Source: DAOPXV01 sp964551445
GTDB lineage: Bacteria > Muiribacteriota > UBA9980
NCBI GenBank assembly: GCA_964551445.1
Contig: CAZKCG010000008.1
Location: 1-64,000 of the forward strand
Direction: 5' to 3'
DNA length: 64,000 nucleotides
Position numbers and translations under genes: made by a program
The notes under the pieces: generated by a model
What the model was told of the DNA's origin: nothing
The model's input: the letters and a program-made list of their open reading frames with translations, nothing else
The model's database searches: none
In this document: one piece after another, positions 35,601-44,413 of the stretch
Layout: each line of letters begins with the position of its first letter
Numbering within the stretch: position 1 is the first letter of the stretch

Positions 35601-35792
35601 TATCTCAATTATCTCGCTTTCATCGCCGGTCGCCATTTTATAATCGAGTTCGTTATATTCCCGCGCTTTTATTCCCGCGCGTCCGTACCGGCCGGCAGGA
35701 TTTTCAGGCCCGTAAAGGACGCTCATATCGTTCAAATCGTTCATTGACATAATTAATAACGCGATCGCGGCAATCCTTAAATATGTTCTCAT
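32607..35792 (-). CDS. Giant ankyrin-repeat protein, probably exported (1061 residues)
   Basis: A short N-terminal hydrophobic stretch (MRTYLRIAAIALLIMSM) suggests a signal peptide or anchor. Ankyrin repeats fill most of the protein, from about residue 80 to 700 and again near 740-960, with the usual GADVN, TPLH and AELLI motifs; I count roughly 18. A 60-residue polar C-terminal end has no recognised domain. The ATG overlaps the stop of the preceding ankyrin gene by four bases (ATGA), so the two are made together. The partner protein is not known. It is the last gene of the ankyrin/phosphorylase operon and is followed by the terminator at 32515. Confidence 0.85.
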   Translation of the reverse strand: MRTYLRIAAIALLIMSMNDLNDMSVLYGPENPAGRYGRAGIKAREYNELDYKMATGDESEIIEIIDKIKDIDLVIGSENSPLQMAVMCNRYQIAELLIKKGAGVNQATANGNTPLGAAVGNKNFKMAELLLNNGADANKACYGSHPLKIAADRADAKMMKLLIEKGVIYDSVETSLNKGLLHECIISPHIGTEIIETLLESGAKICDDKFYGDNDILKALSMKRYAVVRALIKHGADVFKKDTNDNTILHMSEYFPDEAEGVGIFKNAGLDINARNRSGETPVFMALSSSKNNLLKAFAANGADLDARYRGGSLTLLISAIEYGNQKAAKIIIDAGASVSAAVSSGATPLHIAASRSDMDETIKLLVANRASVNAANSYGETPFFNAMADGTTATVDILARSGANFGVRNRSDQTALLKAISFNKYKTAGYLIKNFPEAIKACGTAEVSAIFIAFCQAGEAEFAEAVLEKGADIDGRDTSGNTALHIAAANSRTGTAAFLIKRGADIEAANKCRETPLMTAAGGADGKTVKLLTASGAKFEKENIYGDRPVHIAAARKNIAAMKELIAIGADINTRNRDGRTPLYIAEDLNNREMVNLLKANGADARIGDKNGVSPLDVSKKKAADEIEKFKKATARAKFASGRGMDIKFGVCFSLQPELHRAAILKRADISGWLADLGADINAKNADGRTPLDIAMEVRSFEVFDELFSRSAELDLNSKYFPDFAGYLLSSSRQDYLIEKILARYPDAINSVVFYADGRNKWYEFTLINYMVMTMNADLLKKFIERGAGVNVMSERDGTPMYYAVNMALTVLENKNREMIGYADRNKVIDKIFEIIDILRGANAVLSCREKRELDSLLIKAFTLGNERLLKMIFESGIGPDTPIDEYFFGEYPERTPLNRAIAANLPGIAEFLITKGAKLEYNNPKIPDPLEFAITRQNYAIAEMILKRSKKTAVTLHEAVSEMKNNMAGKVLLDGTFEVETFASFVKTLKANGCDITAKNDKGRTALDIIEDWDVGMSVSNAGRRFSEKFTGSGRHRELLKIYKTLRTIKNDIAVVLKK

Positions 35793-38700
35793 TCTACATC
35801 ACCCGCGATCATATCTATCAGTTTTTCTTTATATTCCAGGAGTTTTTTACCGTCAACGCCGTTCGTTCGAGAGGCGTTCCATTCAAATACCCGTTCGAAC
35901 AGCCCGGAGCCGTCCGCGTCGCGGATCTCGCTTTTTGCGTCGGCCCCGAGTTCCTTTAAAACGGCGATGGTTTTAAGAAGTTCTTCGAACCGTTTATCCG
36001 ATATGGCCGGGGTTTTGTAATGAACGGGCGATCCGTGTAAAAATCCCGTTACAGCGTAAGTTATCGTCCGCGCGTTCTTTACGTCCGCGCCATTTTTCGC
36101 GAGCCGCCGGATCAGCTCCGTGTCCAGGTTCTCCGCGGCTTTTTCAATGAGCCTGATGTTATGGCGCGTAACGTTCATGTCGGCCCCGTGATCTATCATC
36201 GCCATGGCCACGGAGGTTCCGCGGCGTTCTTCGACCGCCTTGAATAGATGCGTGTTCGAATACTGATCCGCGAAGTTGAGATCGTATTTTTTGCCCGCCA
36301 GAAGTTCTATCAGTTCGACGCACTGGCTGTCGCTGTACTCGCGCCCGGCCAGAATTTTATCGAGAAATTTGGCGCAATCACGGTTATTCATATCGCCGGT
36401 TTCCGATCTTTTCGCGAGCAGCATGAATGCGTCATAATCCGAGTACAAAAAATCTTTGTTTACGCCCGCGTCGATCGCTTCGATCTCCGCGCCTTTTTCG
36501 ACGGCTTCATTCAAAAGGTCGCGCCATCCGTTCCCGCACATCCGGGATATCGTCTCCGCCCTGAGCTTCGGCGTGAAATTCAAAAGCAGGTATTCCGCCA
36601 GCTTTCTTTTTTTCAAAAGCACGGCCGCTTCAAAAGCCAGGCCGTCCATGTTTTTTTTAAGGACCGGATCGTCTTCGCGCTCTATCAGGGCTTCTGCGGC
36701 GCCAGGCATTCCGAGCCACACCGCTTTTTGAACTGCCGGAAGCGCGAGAAATTTCGGCGTATACGAGGACGGCCCGGGATCCCTGTCGCACCCGCAGGCT
36801 ATGCGGCACATCTGGCCGAATCCTTCGCCGGCTTTTTCCGAGATCCTGTAAAGTTCGTTCTTGTCGGTCGTATTGACCGCTTTCTCGAAAGCCTCGACGG
36901 CGTCATTATGCCGCTTCGCCCGGATGCCGGCGGCCGTCATTCCTGACGCGTCTTTCGCCCCTATATCGGCCCCGTTCTTTCTCAGGTAGTCGGAAACGGC
37001 TATGGCCCCGTTCTTTTCAGCGGCAAGAAGCGCCGTTACGCATTCCGGGCCGGCCGATCCGGCGTTAATATCGAAACCAAGCGCCCTCAATTTTTTCAGC
37101 GCGTATAAGTTATCCGACATCGCTGCGAACTGAAGCAGGTCGAGCCCGTCAGGCGTCCGAACCGCCGTGGATGCCTTGTTTTTCAGAAGCATTTCAAAGA
37201 TATCGTTACGCTGAGTTTTTATCGCTTGATGTATCGCCGCGAGTCCGTTCTGCGAACCCAAATCCGGATCGGCCCCTTTTTTTATAAGAAATTCAGCCAT
37301 CCCGATAAAGCCTTTTGACGCCGCTATGTGAAGAGGCGTTTCGCCCGCCTTGTTGCTGACGTTCACTTCCGCGCTCATCTCGATAAGTTTTTCAGCGCTG
37401 TTTAAATTGTTTTCAGCCGCCGCCTTAAACAGAGCCGTTTCATCATGCCCGTCGCGTTCGTTGGCGTTTCCGCCGTGCTTTATTATAGCCTCGATCAGTT
37501 CGTCACACCCGCGTTCCACCGCCAGATGTAATATTTTCCGGCTTTTCATGACTTTTTCAGGGCTCGCGCCTTTTTCAAGCAGATACATGGCGATCCCGGT
37601 ATTATTTTGATATATGGCGGTGTATAATATCGGATCGTTGTTATCCCGGTTGACGGCGTTCATGTCGGCTCCGCTTTCGACAAGAAGTTTGGTCATCTCG
37701 AGCATTCCCTGCGCCGCAGTCCAGTGAAGGGCTGGCGATCCGCCGCGGTCGGCGCAATTAACGTCCGCCCCATTTTCTATGAGCGTTTTCACGTCCCCGA
37801 TCTTTCCCGATCTGACCGTTTCGACGAACAGATTTCCGTCGATCTTTCCGTCCGGAGTTTTTCCAGCCGGCGGTTTTCCAAGATACGCTTCTTTTTCCGC
37901 GCCGGCTTCCGCCGCGCTCTTCTTACCCGGAGATTTTCTCAGGAATTCGTTGAATTCGATCCTGTTTTTTCTCAGGGCGTGATCCGCCGCCGATATGCCT
38001 TTTTCGCTCCAGTCCACATCGCTGAATTTATCCGGAAGTAATTCCACCGCTTTCGTGTTACCGCCGGTTATCGCCGAAAACATCAGGTTCTGACCGCACT
38101 TTTTCAATTCGGCCGCGTCGAGGCCGTTCTTGACGATCAAATACAGAAGGTCCAGATTTTCAGGCAGAGTTAAGTAATCGCATAATTCGATCTCCGCCGT
38201 TCGAGTATAGCGCACGCGAAAATCGTGCGAAAGTCGTGCGTCCGGGCCCGGCGGTTTGAAAAGCGCCACTTCGCGCGAGGCGAGAATGAGAGCCGTTTCT
38301 TTTTTATTGTTTCTGATCGCGGCCATAAGGGGCGTCGTTCCATATTTGTCCGTCTCGTATGTTATTCCGCCGATGCCGCTTTCTAAAAGGCATGCCACCG
38401 CTTTATCGTCGAATTCGTTGATCATGCGGTGTATCTGCGGGTCCTTGTTGTAATTGTCTTCGATACGGATGGAACTCATTTTTTTCGCGATCATTTTTAT
38501 TATTTTGACGTTGCCTTTTAACAGCGCTTTTTCGATCGGCTTCAAGCCGCTTTTTTCCGCTCGCTCAACATCCGCGCCATGTTTTAGAAGCAGCTCAACC
38601 ATTTCCGCGCTGTTTTTTTCCACGGCGTAATAAAGCGGCGTCCGGCCCGAATAATAAACATCGACCTTTGCGCCTTTATCGAGAAGCATTTTGAAAATTT

Positions 38701-39181
38701 CGATCTTTTCCGACATTATGCTTTGAATAAGCGGCGCGATGATATTATTGTTATCGCCCGTGTTTATGTCCACGCCGATAGAGGTCAATATCTCTATGTT
38801 TTCAGTATCGCCGGAGTTTACGGCGAGCGTGAGGAATTTTTTTTTATAATCTCCGAGGCGTAAAGGGTCTTTTATTAGTTTTAAGATCTTTTTGAACAGC
38901 GCCCCGTCTTTTTTTGCCAGAGCTTTTTCCGCGAGTTGAACTAAAAACGGCGCGCCTTCGACCTTCTCCCTGTATAATTCGACGGCGTGGTCGAAAGATG
39001 CCATCTCGTTTGAATCAATAAGCGAATCGAGAAGCTGATAAAGCCTTTCGTGGTCGAGCGCTGGACGCGACAGCAGAATTTGAAAATCCGAGACGGGCCC
39101 TTCTGCGGATATCGCGGCCGGCGCAAATGATAGAACCGCGAAAAATAAAACCGGCAATAAAATAGCGGTCATCTGTTTCAT
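35789..39181 (-). CDS. Giant exported ankyrin-repeat protein (1130 residues)
   Basis: A clear signal peptide (residues 1-26, ending PAAISA) is followed by ankyrin repeats from about residue 105 to 410, and again from about 450 to 780 after a charged spacer (KSAAEAGAEKEAYLGKPPAG). Two further degenerate blocks lie near 860-1100. The region around 800-840 has CRIACGCDRDP, three Cys in a short loop. Export to the periplasm of such a long repeat protein is unusual. It is upstream of, and overlapping, the second ankyrin gene. Its 163-base leader separates it from the unknown exported gene. Confidence 0.85.
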   Translation of the reverse strand: MKQMTAILLPVLFFAVLSFAPAAISAEGPVSDFQILLSRPALDHERLYQLLDSLIDSNEMASFDHAVELYREKVEGAPFLVQLAEKALAKKDGALFKKILKLIKDPLRLGDYKKKFLTLAVNSGDTENIEILTSIGVDINTGDNNNIIAPLIQSIMSEKIEIFKMLLDKGAKVDVYYSGRTPLYYAVEKNSAEMVELLLKHGADVERAEKSGLKPIEKALLKGNVKIIKMIAKKMSSIRIEDNYNKDPQIHRMINEFDDKAVACLLESGIGGITYETDKYGTTPLMAAIRNNKKETALILASREVALFKPPGPDARLSHDFRVRYTRTAEIELCDYLTLPENLDLLYLIVKNGLDAAELKKCGQNLMFSAITGGNTKAVELLPDKFSDVDWSEKGISAADHALRKNRIEFNEFLRKSPGKKSAAEAGAEKEAYLGKPPAGKTPDGKIDGNLFVETVRSGKIGDVKTLIENGADVNCADRGGSPALHWTAAQGMLEMTKLLVESGADMNAVNRDNNDPILYTAIYQNNTGIAMYLLEKGASPEKVMKSRKILHLAVERGCDELIEAIIKHGGNANERDGHDETALFKAAAENNLNSAEKLIEMSAEVNVSNKAGETPLHIAASKGFIGMAEFLIKKGADPDLGSQNGLAAIHQAIKTQRNDIFEMLLKNKASTAVRTPDGLDLLQFAAMSDNLYALKKLRALGFDINAGSAGPECVTALLAAEKNGAIAVSDYLRKNGADIGAKDASGMTAAGIRAKRHNDAVEAFEKAVNTTDKNELYRISEKAGEGFGQMCRIACGCDRDPGPSSYTPKFLALPAVQKAVWLGMPGAAEALIEREDDPVLKKNMDGLAFEAAVLLKKRKLAEYLLLNFTPKLRAETISRMCGNGWRDLLNEAVEKGAEIEAIDAGVNKDFLYSDYDAFMLLAKRSETGDMNNRDCAKFLDKILAGREYSDSQCVELIELLAGKKYDLNFADQYSNTHLFKAVEERRGTSVAMAMIDHGADMNVTRHNIRLIEKAAENLDTELIRRLAKNGADVKNARTITYAVTGFLHGSPVHYKTPAISDKRFEELLKTIAVLKELGADAKSEIRDADGSGLFERVFEWNASRTNGVDGKKLLEYKEKLIDMIAGDVE

Positions 39182-39344
39182 TTGATCATCTTCTTTCTTT
39201 ATCTTAATGCGCGCGGGCCATATCGGATCGGAATGTTTGCCAAAAATTGAAGTGAGAATTACGGCTCCAGGATAGTTTTTTCAATACATTTTTAACGGCG
39301 GAAGGTTGTTTCGATCGTTTACTAAAAATTAAAATCGCGTACGG

Positions 39345-41786
39345 CTATTCGGCTTCGCCTTCAAGATATCCGTTCATTCGTTCGCGCCTTTGTCCGGACA
39401 GCTCCATCGCCTCTGAAAGTTCCTTGAAACAGGCTTTTTTTCCAAGCACTTTCATGATCTTTTCGACCGCCGGATATATTTCGCGCGGCTTGTAAAAACC
39501 CGTCAGATATTCATGCGCGATCAGATGATAAACCCCGTCCATGCCGCATTTATATCTTATATATGAGAGGAATCCAGCGTCTATTATGAATTCGCCGTTC
39601 TTCTGTTTTAAGTATCTTATGTTCTCGGCCGGCTTTGCGAGACGGACATTCATTTCAGCAGCGGTTTTATTCAAGCTTATCGCGGCCGCTTTTTTAATTT
39701 CGGAAAATATAGTTGCAACGCCTTCTTTCGTGAACGGGCCTATCTTCAAAGCTTCCGCCGCTATTCTTTCATCCGGCGCCGTCCACCATTGATATTGTTT
39801 GAGATAACTTTCGTACAATCCGCTTTTATTTTTCTGAAGTTCCCTTAATTTTTCCCGCAGCGCGCGCGATTTTTTAAGCCCGGCGCATCCGATAAGGTTC
39901 AGAAGCCTTTCACCCCGGACACTTTCGCAAATTCTCATGATCGCGTAATTATCGTTTTCGGCCGCGGCTTTTTTTATGGCCGGGTATTCGGGCGCGCGGC
40001 ATTCCCTTAAAAAATAAGTTATGTAATCGAGGTTTTCGCAAGTTTCAATGCCTTTAAGATCGATCGCGCTTATTATAAAACTTTCGGCCGGAAGTCCGGC
40101 TACTGATCTGACGCCTTCTTTATCAAGCGCTTTGAGTATATTTTTTCTAAGCGTGTCAGGCACGATAAGACATTCCGCGAATTTTTCGACGCTTAAAATA
40201 TCCTCGACCTTCACCTCATTGTTATATTCATCATAAAGCGCCGAAGAAAGACTTTTTTTATAACACAACCCCTCGCGGGCGAAGAGATCGTTCAGTTTTT
40301 TAATGTAGGAAAGACGGCCTTTGAAAGTTCCGAGCCCGTTCTCATTCAAGAACGAATCGATGGCTAAGCGCAGATCGCGCCCGAGTTCGCGCGATTCGTC
40401 GTCAACGGCCGAGTACCAGGCCTCCGAAAGCGGGTCTCGCTCTTTTATACGCGATTTGAAATAAAAAGAGTCGCGGTCTAAAAGCTCCGTGCTTTCAATG
40501 AAGACCGGAGCAGGGGAAAATATCATAAGCGGCGAATTGCGGTCCTTATAAGTTATTCCGGGGCCGTAAGAGAGAAAGACGCGCGTTTCGTTGCCTATAT
40601 CGAGATGATAGGACGCCACCGGCTTTCCGAGAGATGAAACGGCCCGCGCGCGAAGGGAGGCGAGATAACCGTTCTTTAAAAGATTGACGAGCGTCGCCGC
40701 GGCGTCTTCAGGCGCGATTGCGGCCGTCGTTTTTCTCGGCATTATGAATGTCGAAAGATAAAGGCTTTTAAGGTCTTTAAACCCGTTAAAGCCGGAAAGC
40801 CCGGCGGTGCCCTCGGCCCCATTCCGGATATCGCGAACATCCCGGCCGTTCGTGTAAACTTCGTTCAAAAATTTCTGAGGCCGCGCGGTCTCGTTTATAT
40901 AAAGGTCTTTGAATATATTTTTTTCGACCGATATTCCGATGCCAATGTCGTTTAACTTTTCAAGAAGCCCGAAGAAGGCCGTCTGAAAATTCCGCCCGCT
41001 TCCGCGAACTATATACGCATATATCGAACATCTGTCATTATAAGGGTTTTCAATGTTATCTTCGACTAAATATACCGCCGCGCCATCCGCGAATTTCTTC
41101 AGATAAGCGTGCGGGATCGTGAACGCGGTACCGGCGGGCTGCAGCGCGCCTTTTTCTCCGCGCCTGAAATATTTCATCTCAAGCGGCGTTTTTTCGAAAC
41201 CGCGTATATCGATCTTTTGGAATATTTCTTTTTTTACCGGAACACATATCTCTACCGTCGAATGATCAGGCGGAAATGTTTTTAAAACGATCGCTCCGCC
41301 TTTTATGACATCGTTTTCTTCAAAGCCTCGCGAGGACGCGAAGAGCGGAAATCCGGCTCCTCCGCTTTCGCGGACCTTGTCGAGAAGGCCGTCGCCGATA
41401 CTTTGTTCCGCCGGTCTTAACGGCGCGGTCCCGTTTGAATACGAGCGTAATATATATTGCTTTAAAAGCGGCGAACTGAAATTTTCCAGAAGTTTTTCAA
41501 CGCGCCCGCCGGTCAGCGAGGTGAATTCGGCCGCCGCGGGATATTTTGTATCGTTTCCGTGAACTGTTGTCCCGTTCTTTTCATTAGCGCTGCCGGAAGG
41601 ATAATTCGCTCCCGCACATGTTTCAAGGGTTCCGGTTAAAAGATCAATTGCGCCGGCCCGTTTTCCGGCTAAAAGATCATCCATTTCGGTGCGTGTCCCG
41701 GCATTTGATTCTCGCGCGTCCGCCGGAAGCTGATTCAAGAACAAACAAGCGCAGACAGCTATTATCAGAGCAGTTATTTTATTCAT
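39345..41786 (-). CDS. Unknown exported protein (813 residues)
   Basis: From the ATG at 41786 the protein has a signal peptide (MNKITALIIAVCACLFLNQL, ending PADA). A frame to 41849 is also open and would overlap the next gene by 11 bases, but adds a charged tail before the signal. The ribosome-binding site at 41786 is weak (AAAGATG). The mature protein is a mix of beta-rich parts (about 180-280, 370-440) and a helical C-terminal half. I found no catalytic motif or known family. The spacing and direction place it in one operon with the phosphorylase-like gene upstream and, less surely, the ankyrin genes downstream. Confidence 0.7.
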   Translation of the reverse strand: MNKITALIIAVCACLFLNQLPADARESNAGTRTEMDDLLAGKRAGAIDLLTGTLETCAGANYPSGSANEKNGTTVHGNDTKYPAAAEFTSLTGGRVEKLLENFSSPLLKQYILRSYSNGTAPLRPAEQSIGDGLLDKVRESGGAGFPLFASSRGFEENDVIKGGAIVLKTFPPDHSTVEICVPVKKEIFQKIDIRGFEKTPLEMKYFRRGEKGALQPAGTAFTIPHAYLKKFADGAAVYLVEDNIENPYNDRCSIYAYIVRGSGRNFQTAFFGLLEKLNDIGIGISVEKNIFKDLYINETARPQKFLNEVYTNGRDVRDIRNGAEGTAGLSGFNGFKDLKSLYLSTFIMPRKTTAAIAPEDAAATLVNLLKNGYLASLRARAVSSLGKPVASYHLDIGNETRVFLSYGPGITYKDRNSPLMIFSPAPVFIESTELLDRDSFYFKSRIKERDPLSEAWYSAVDDESRELGRDLRLAIDSFLNENGLGTFKGRLSYIKKLNDLFAREGLCYKKSLSSALYDEYNNEVKVEDILSVEKFAECLIVPDTLRKNILKALDKEGVRSVAGLPAESFIISAIDLKGIETCENLDYITYFLRECRAPEYPAIKKAAAENDNYAIMRICESVRGERLLNLIGCAGLKKSRALREKLRELQKNKSGLYESYLKQYQWWTAPDERIAAEALKIGPFTKEGVATIFSEIKKAAAISLNKTAAEMNVRLAKPAENIRYLKQKNGEFIIDAGFLSYIRYKCGMDGVYHLIAHEYLTGFYKPREIYPAVEKIMKVLGKKACFKELSEAMELSGQRRERMNGYLEGEAE

Positions 41787-41838
41787 GCATCTTTCGTATC
41801 TCATCCGTTCTGCCGCATTTTTATACGCCGCCCCGCAT

Positions 41839-43386
41839 TTATTTCGCATCTATCTGAACGTCCTCTATCTCGAAATATGATAATATCGCGTCGATGATCC
41901 TCATCTGTGAATTTAAGAGAACCGGCGAATCGGCCTTGTAGTTTTCAAGCGTTACGCCGGTTCCCGGCGCATCGGTCGCGATGAACATCGCTGAAACTTC
42001 GCCGAGCATATAATATTTTTTGAATAAATGAAACGATTCCGCGTCGATGGACGACACACGGTTCTTTTTTAAATGATCTATCACGCCTGATGTCTCGATG
42101 AGAACTGACGGTACTGAACAATGAAGTTCTGATAATTTCGCGCCGCCCGGTATAGCCGCGGCGTTTTTAAATTTTTCGTACAGAGCGTTTCCGCCAAAAG
42201 TTTTCGACAGTTTGAAATATTCAGAAAATCTTATAAACTTTTCCGGCACGATGATATCGCCCGCGCGGTATTCATTTGCGAGCGACCCGCACGAACCTAT
42301 GAACATTATCTTTTCAGCGCCGCCGGTATGAAGCGCACGGGCGAGCTGAAGCGCCATTTCGCCGTAAGGGTGGCGCGTGCAGAGCACCTCTTTTTTTACG
42401 CCGTTTTTGAGCGTGAACGAGAATTTTCTCATATCAAACGGCGTGTCGAGATATTTTCCCGCTCTGATATTTTTAGAAGGCGCGCCGGCCGCGTTCTTAA
42501 ATTCGTTCGCTTCAAAGATATCACGGATAGGATCCAGCGTGTTTCGTGATGTTTCGAGTCCCGCGATAAAACTTTCGACCTCCGAAAGATAAAAATAATA
42601 TTTCGAGCTTTTAAAAAACGCGTCGGCGCCGTATGTGAGGATGACGCCTATGAAAGATTCCATGCGGTATTTCGCGAGCGCGTATTTTCCGTCGTTGAAT
42701 CCGTATCTTAAAATATACGCCGATTTGAGGGTTTCCATGAATTTCTCGCGGTTTCGGGCGTCGCCAAAATACGCCTTTAATTTTTCAGCTTTTAAAAAAG
42801 CTATCTTTCTAAGCGTGATATCGCGCACGATCGAGCGCCTGTAGCCGATAATGGCCGCGTCGAATTTTCCCGCTTTTTTAACGCTCTGGTAGAAAGCGCG
42901 GTTGTAATATTCGAAATTCTTTTTCAGATAAATTTCCATTCTTTGAAAAGGTATGCCGCTGAAGTGATATATCAGGGCTTTCTGAATGGCCAGGTCGCGC
43001 CCATAGTTTCTGAAATCGATGACCACATCGCCGGTTTCGGTCTGAAAATAGGAGGTTTTATTTCCATCGGCGAATTTATCGTTCGTTTCGATCAGTTTTA
43101 CGCCGAGTTCTTTGAAAAATGAGACGCAATAGCTTTTTTCGCCTTCGAAGACCATTATTTTCGATATCGTTTTATTTCTTATTTTTTCAAGCAATTCTAT
43201 CGGCACACGCTCCGTTGCATATTTTCCGGCGTCGTTCATCGAATGCGGTTCCCGCGCGAGGTCGAGTTTCGATAAAAAGTCGAATTTTTCATATTTATCA
43301 AAACCCGTTTGAGCGGCGAATCCTGAATTTGCAAAAAGCGTCAAAAGAAGCGAAAGCAGTACCAAAAAATAAGAATTTTTTTTCAT
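41839..43386 (-). CDS. Exported nucleoside-phosphorylase-like protein with unknown N-terminal domain
   Basis: A 515-residue protein with a signal peptide (1-24, ending GFAA). Residues about 30-300 form an unknown, mainly helical domain. Residues about 325-505 match the PNP/UDP phosphorylase fold: MFIGSCGSLANEYRAGDIIV with the phosphate-site Gly/Ser residues, then SSIDAES near 445 in the place of the VDMES ribose site, and TDAPG near 471. Such enzymes normally work in the cytoplasm on purine nucleosides or MTA; an exported, fused form suggests an extracytoplasmic nucleoside or a sensor role. AAGGAGG precedes the ATG. It is first in the ankyrin operon. Confidence 0.75.
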   Translation of the reverse strand: MKKNSYFLVLLSLLLTLFANSGFAAQTGFDKYEKFDFLSKLDLAREPHSMNDAGKYATERVPIELLEKIRNKTISKIMVFEGEKSYCVSFFKELGVKLIETNDKFADGNKTSYFQTETGDVVIDFRNYGRDLAIQKALIYHFSGIPFQRMEIYLKKNFEYYNRAFYQSVKKAGKFDAAIIGYRRSIVRDITLRKIAFLKAEKLKAYFGDARNREKFMETLKSAYILRYGFNDGKYALAKYRMESFIGVILTYGADAFFKSSKYYFYLSEVESFIAGLETSRNTLDPIRDIFEANEFKNAAGAPSKNIRAGKYLDTPFDMRKFSFTLKNGVKKEVLCTRHPYGEMALQLARALHTGGAEKIMFIGSCGSLANEYRAGDIIVPEKFIRFSEYFKLSKTFGGNALYEKFKNAAAIPGGAKLSELHCSVPSVLIETSGVIDHLKKNRVSSIDAESFHLFKKYYMLGEVSAMFIATDAPGTGVTLENYKADSPVLLNSQMRIIDAILSYFEIEDVQIDAK

Positions 43387-43666
43387 GGAGCCTCCTTGTG
43401 AGATCTATAAAGTTGTTACAAAACATCCCTTGCCAGGCCTTTGTTCGCGGCTGTCCAAAAATGGCCAGATATGACGCGCGGCCCAGGACGGTAAAAACAC
43501 CGCCGCTTCTTTTAATATACTATAAATTTCGATATTTATCAAACTGTTTTGAAGCGGTATATAAATCATATGTTTTATGAATAACAAAAGAAATTTTTCG
43601 GGATATGTCGGAGGCGGCGTAGGTCGCGCTTCCGACATCTTGTCTCGCGCGACATTGGAGCATCCG

Positions 43667-43703
43667 TGCGCGACCCGCAGGAAGCGGGAAGTGCCGCTGA
43701 AGC
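43667..43703. repeat. 37-bp hairpin repeat, copy 1
   Basis: Part of the gene-free stretch 43387-43934. It starts TGCGCGACCCGCAGGAAGCG and ends at GAAGC. It contains a CCCGC/GCGGG stem with an AGGAA loop, and the shared sequence GGATGGC....AGCGGC follows shortly downstream. See copy 2 at 43791. Other parts of the gap hold a GTCGGA/TCCGAC hairpin (about 43605-43638) but no supported gene. Confidence 0.8.
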
Positions 43704-43790
43704 CCGGATGGCGAAAAGCGGCCTGCAACCACCGGTAGGCGAGAGCCGCCGAGACAGAAGCGGCGCAAATTTGAGGATATTTAATTGTAT

Positions 43791-43827
43791 TGCGCGACCC
43801 ACAGGAGGTGGGAAGTGCCGCTGAAGC
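43791..43827. repeat. 37-bp hairpin repeat, copy 2
   Basis: Matches copy 1 at 34 of 37 positions. Here the stem is CCCAC/GTGGG with an AGGAG loop, so two of the three differences compensate each other in the stem. An extra GGGCC/GGCCC hairpin lies downstream (about 43836-43848), before the shared GGATGGC....AGCGGC. Confidence 0.8.
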
Positions 43828-43934
43828 TGGACGACGGGCCTGAGGCCCAAGTGCCGCGATGCCATGGATGGCAATGAGCGGCGGGCGGGAAGCGGCGTCC
43901 CTAAAAAAATTAGTTATTATTTTACTTGAAATAT

Positions 43935-43971
43935 AAAAAAAAGACGGAGAAAATTAATTCTCCGCCTTTTT
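43935..43971 (-). terminator. Intrinsic terminator after rplL
   Basis: A GGCGGAGAA/TTCTCCGTC stem (one G-U pair) is followed by a run of eight T on the minus strand, 24 bases past the rplL stop. It is a standard intrinsic terminator and ends the ribosomal-protein unit. Confidence 0.85.
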
Positions 43972-43995
43972 ATAACCACAAAGTTTAGAGCAAAA

Positions 43996-44355
43996 TTACT
44001 TGAGTTCTACTTTGCCGCCAGCTGCTTCGATCTTAGCTTTCATATCTTCAGCGTCTTTCTTGGGAACGCCTTCTTTTATAGCCTTGGGAGCTGCGTCAAC
44101 GAGGTCTTTTGCGTCTTTAAGGCCGAGAGCTGTGAGCTCGCGAACAACTTTAATGACGTTGATCTTGTTTGCGCCGGCGTCTTTAAGGACTACGTCGAAT
44201 TCTGTTTTTTCAGCTGCTGCTGCAACGGGAGCTGCGGCTACGGCTACGGGAGCTGCTGCGGATACTCCCCATTTTTCTTCGAGGGCTTTTACGAGTTCGT
44301 TGATTTCGAGTACAGTCTTTTTCTCTAAGGCAAGGATCAATTCTTCGTTTGTCAT
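43996..44355 (-). CDS. rplL: Ribosomal protein bL12 (L7/L12)
   Basis: A 119-residue protein with the L7/L12 layout. The N-terminal dimerisation helix (LILALEKKTVLEINELVKAL) is followed by an Ala-rich hinge (about 35-48) and the C-terminal factor-binding domain (EFDVVLKDAGANKINVIKVV, then LGLKDAKDLVDAAPK and GVPKKDAE). It forms the ribosomal stalk that recruits EF-Tu and EF-G. AGGAGGAAT precedes the ATG. It lies 58 bases after rplJ and before the terminator at 43935; rpoB does not follow. Confidence 0.97.
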   Translation of the reverse strand: MTNEELILALEKKTVLEINELVKALEEKWGVSAAAPVAVAAAPVAAAAEKTEFDVVLKDAGANKINVIKVVRELTALGLKDAKDLVDAAPKAIKEGVPKKDAEDMKAKIEAAGGKVELK

Positions 44356-44413
44356 TTTAAAATATTCCTCCTGATAAATTTTGGTTTTATTTTACTGGTT
44401 TTCTACTATGATC

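Noticed and set aside
36248..36946. A 232-residue plus-strand frame opposite the ankyrin gene
   Set aside because: It lies wholly within a real minus-strand ankyrin gene and has no ribosome-binding site or family likeness.
43405..43874. Overlapping short frames in the gap downstream of rplL
   Set aside because: They are translations of the hairpin repeat (the phrase LQRHFP recurs), in three overlapping frames with no good ribosome-binding site.
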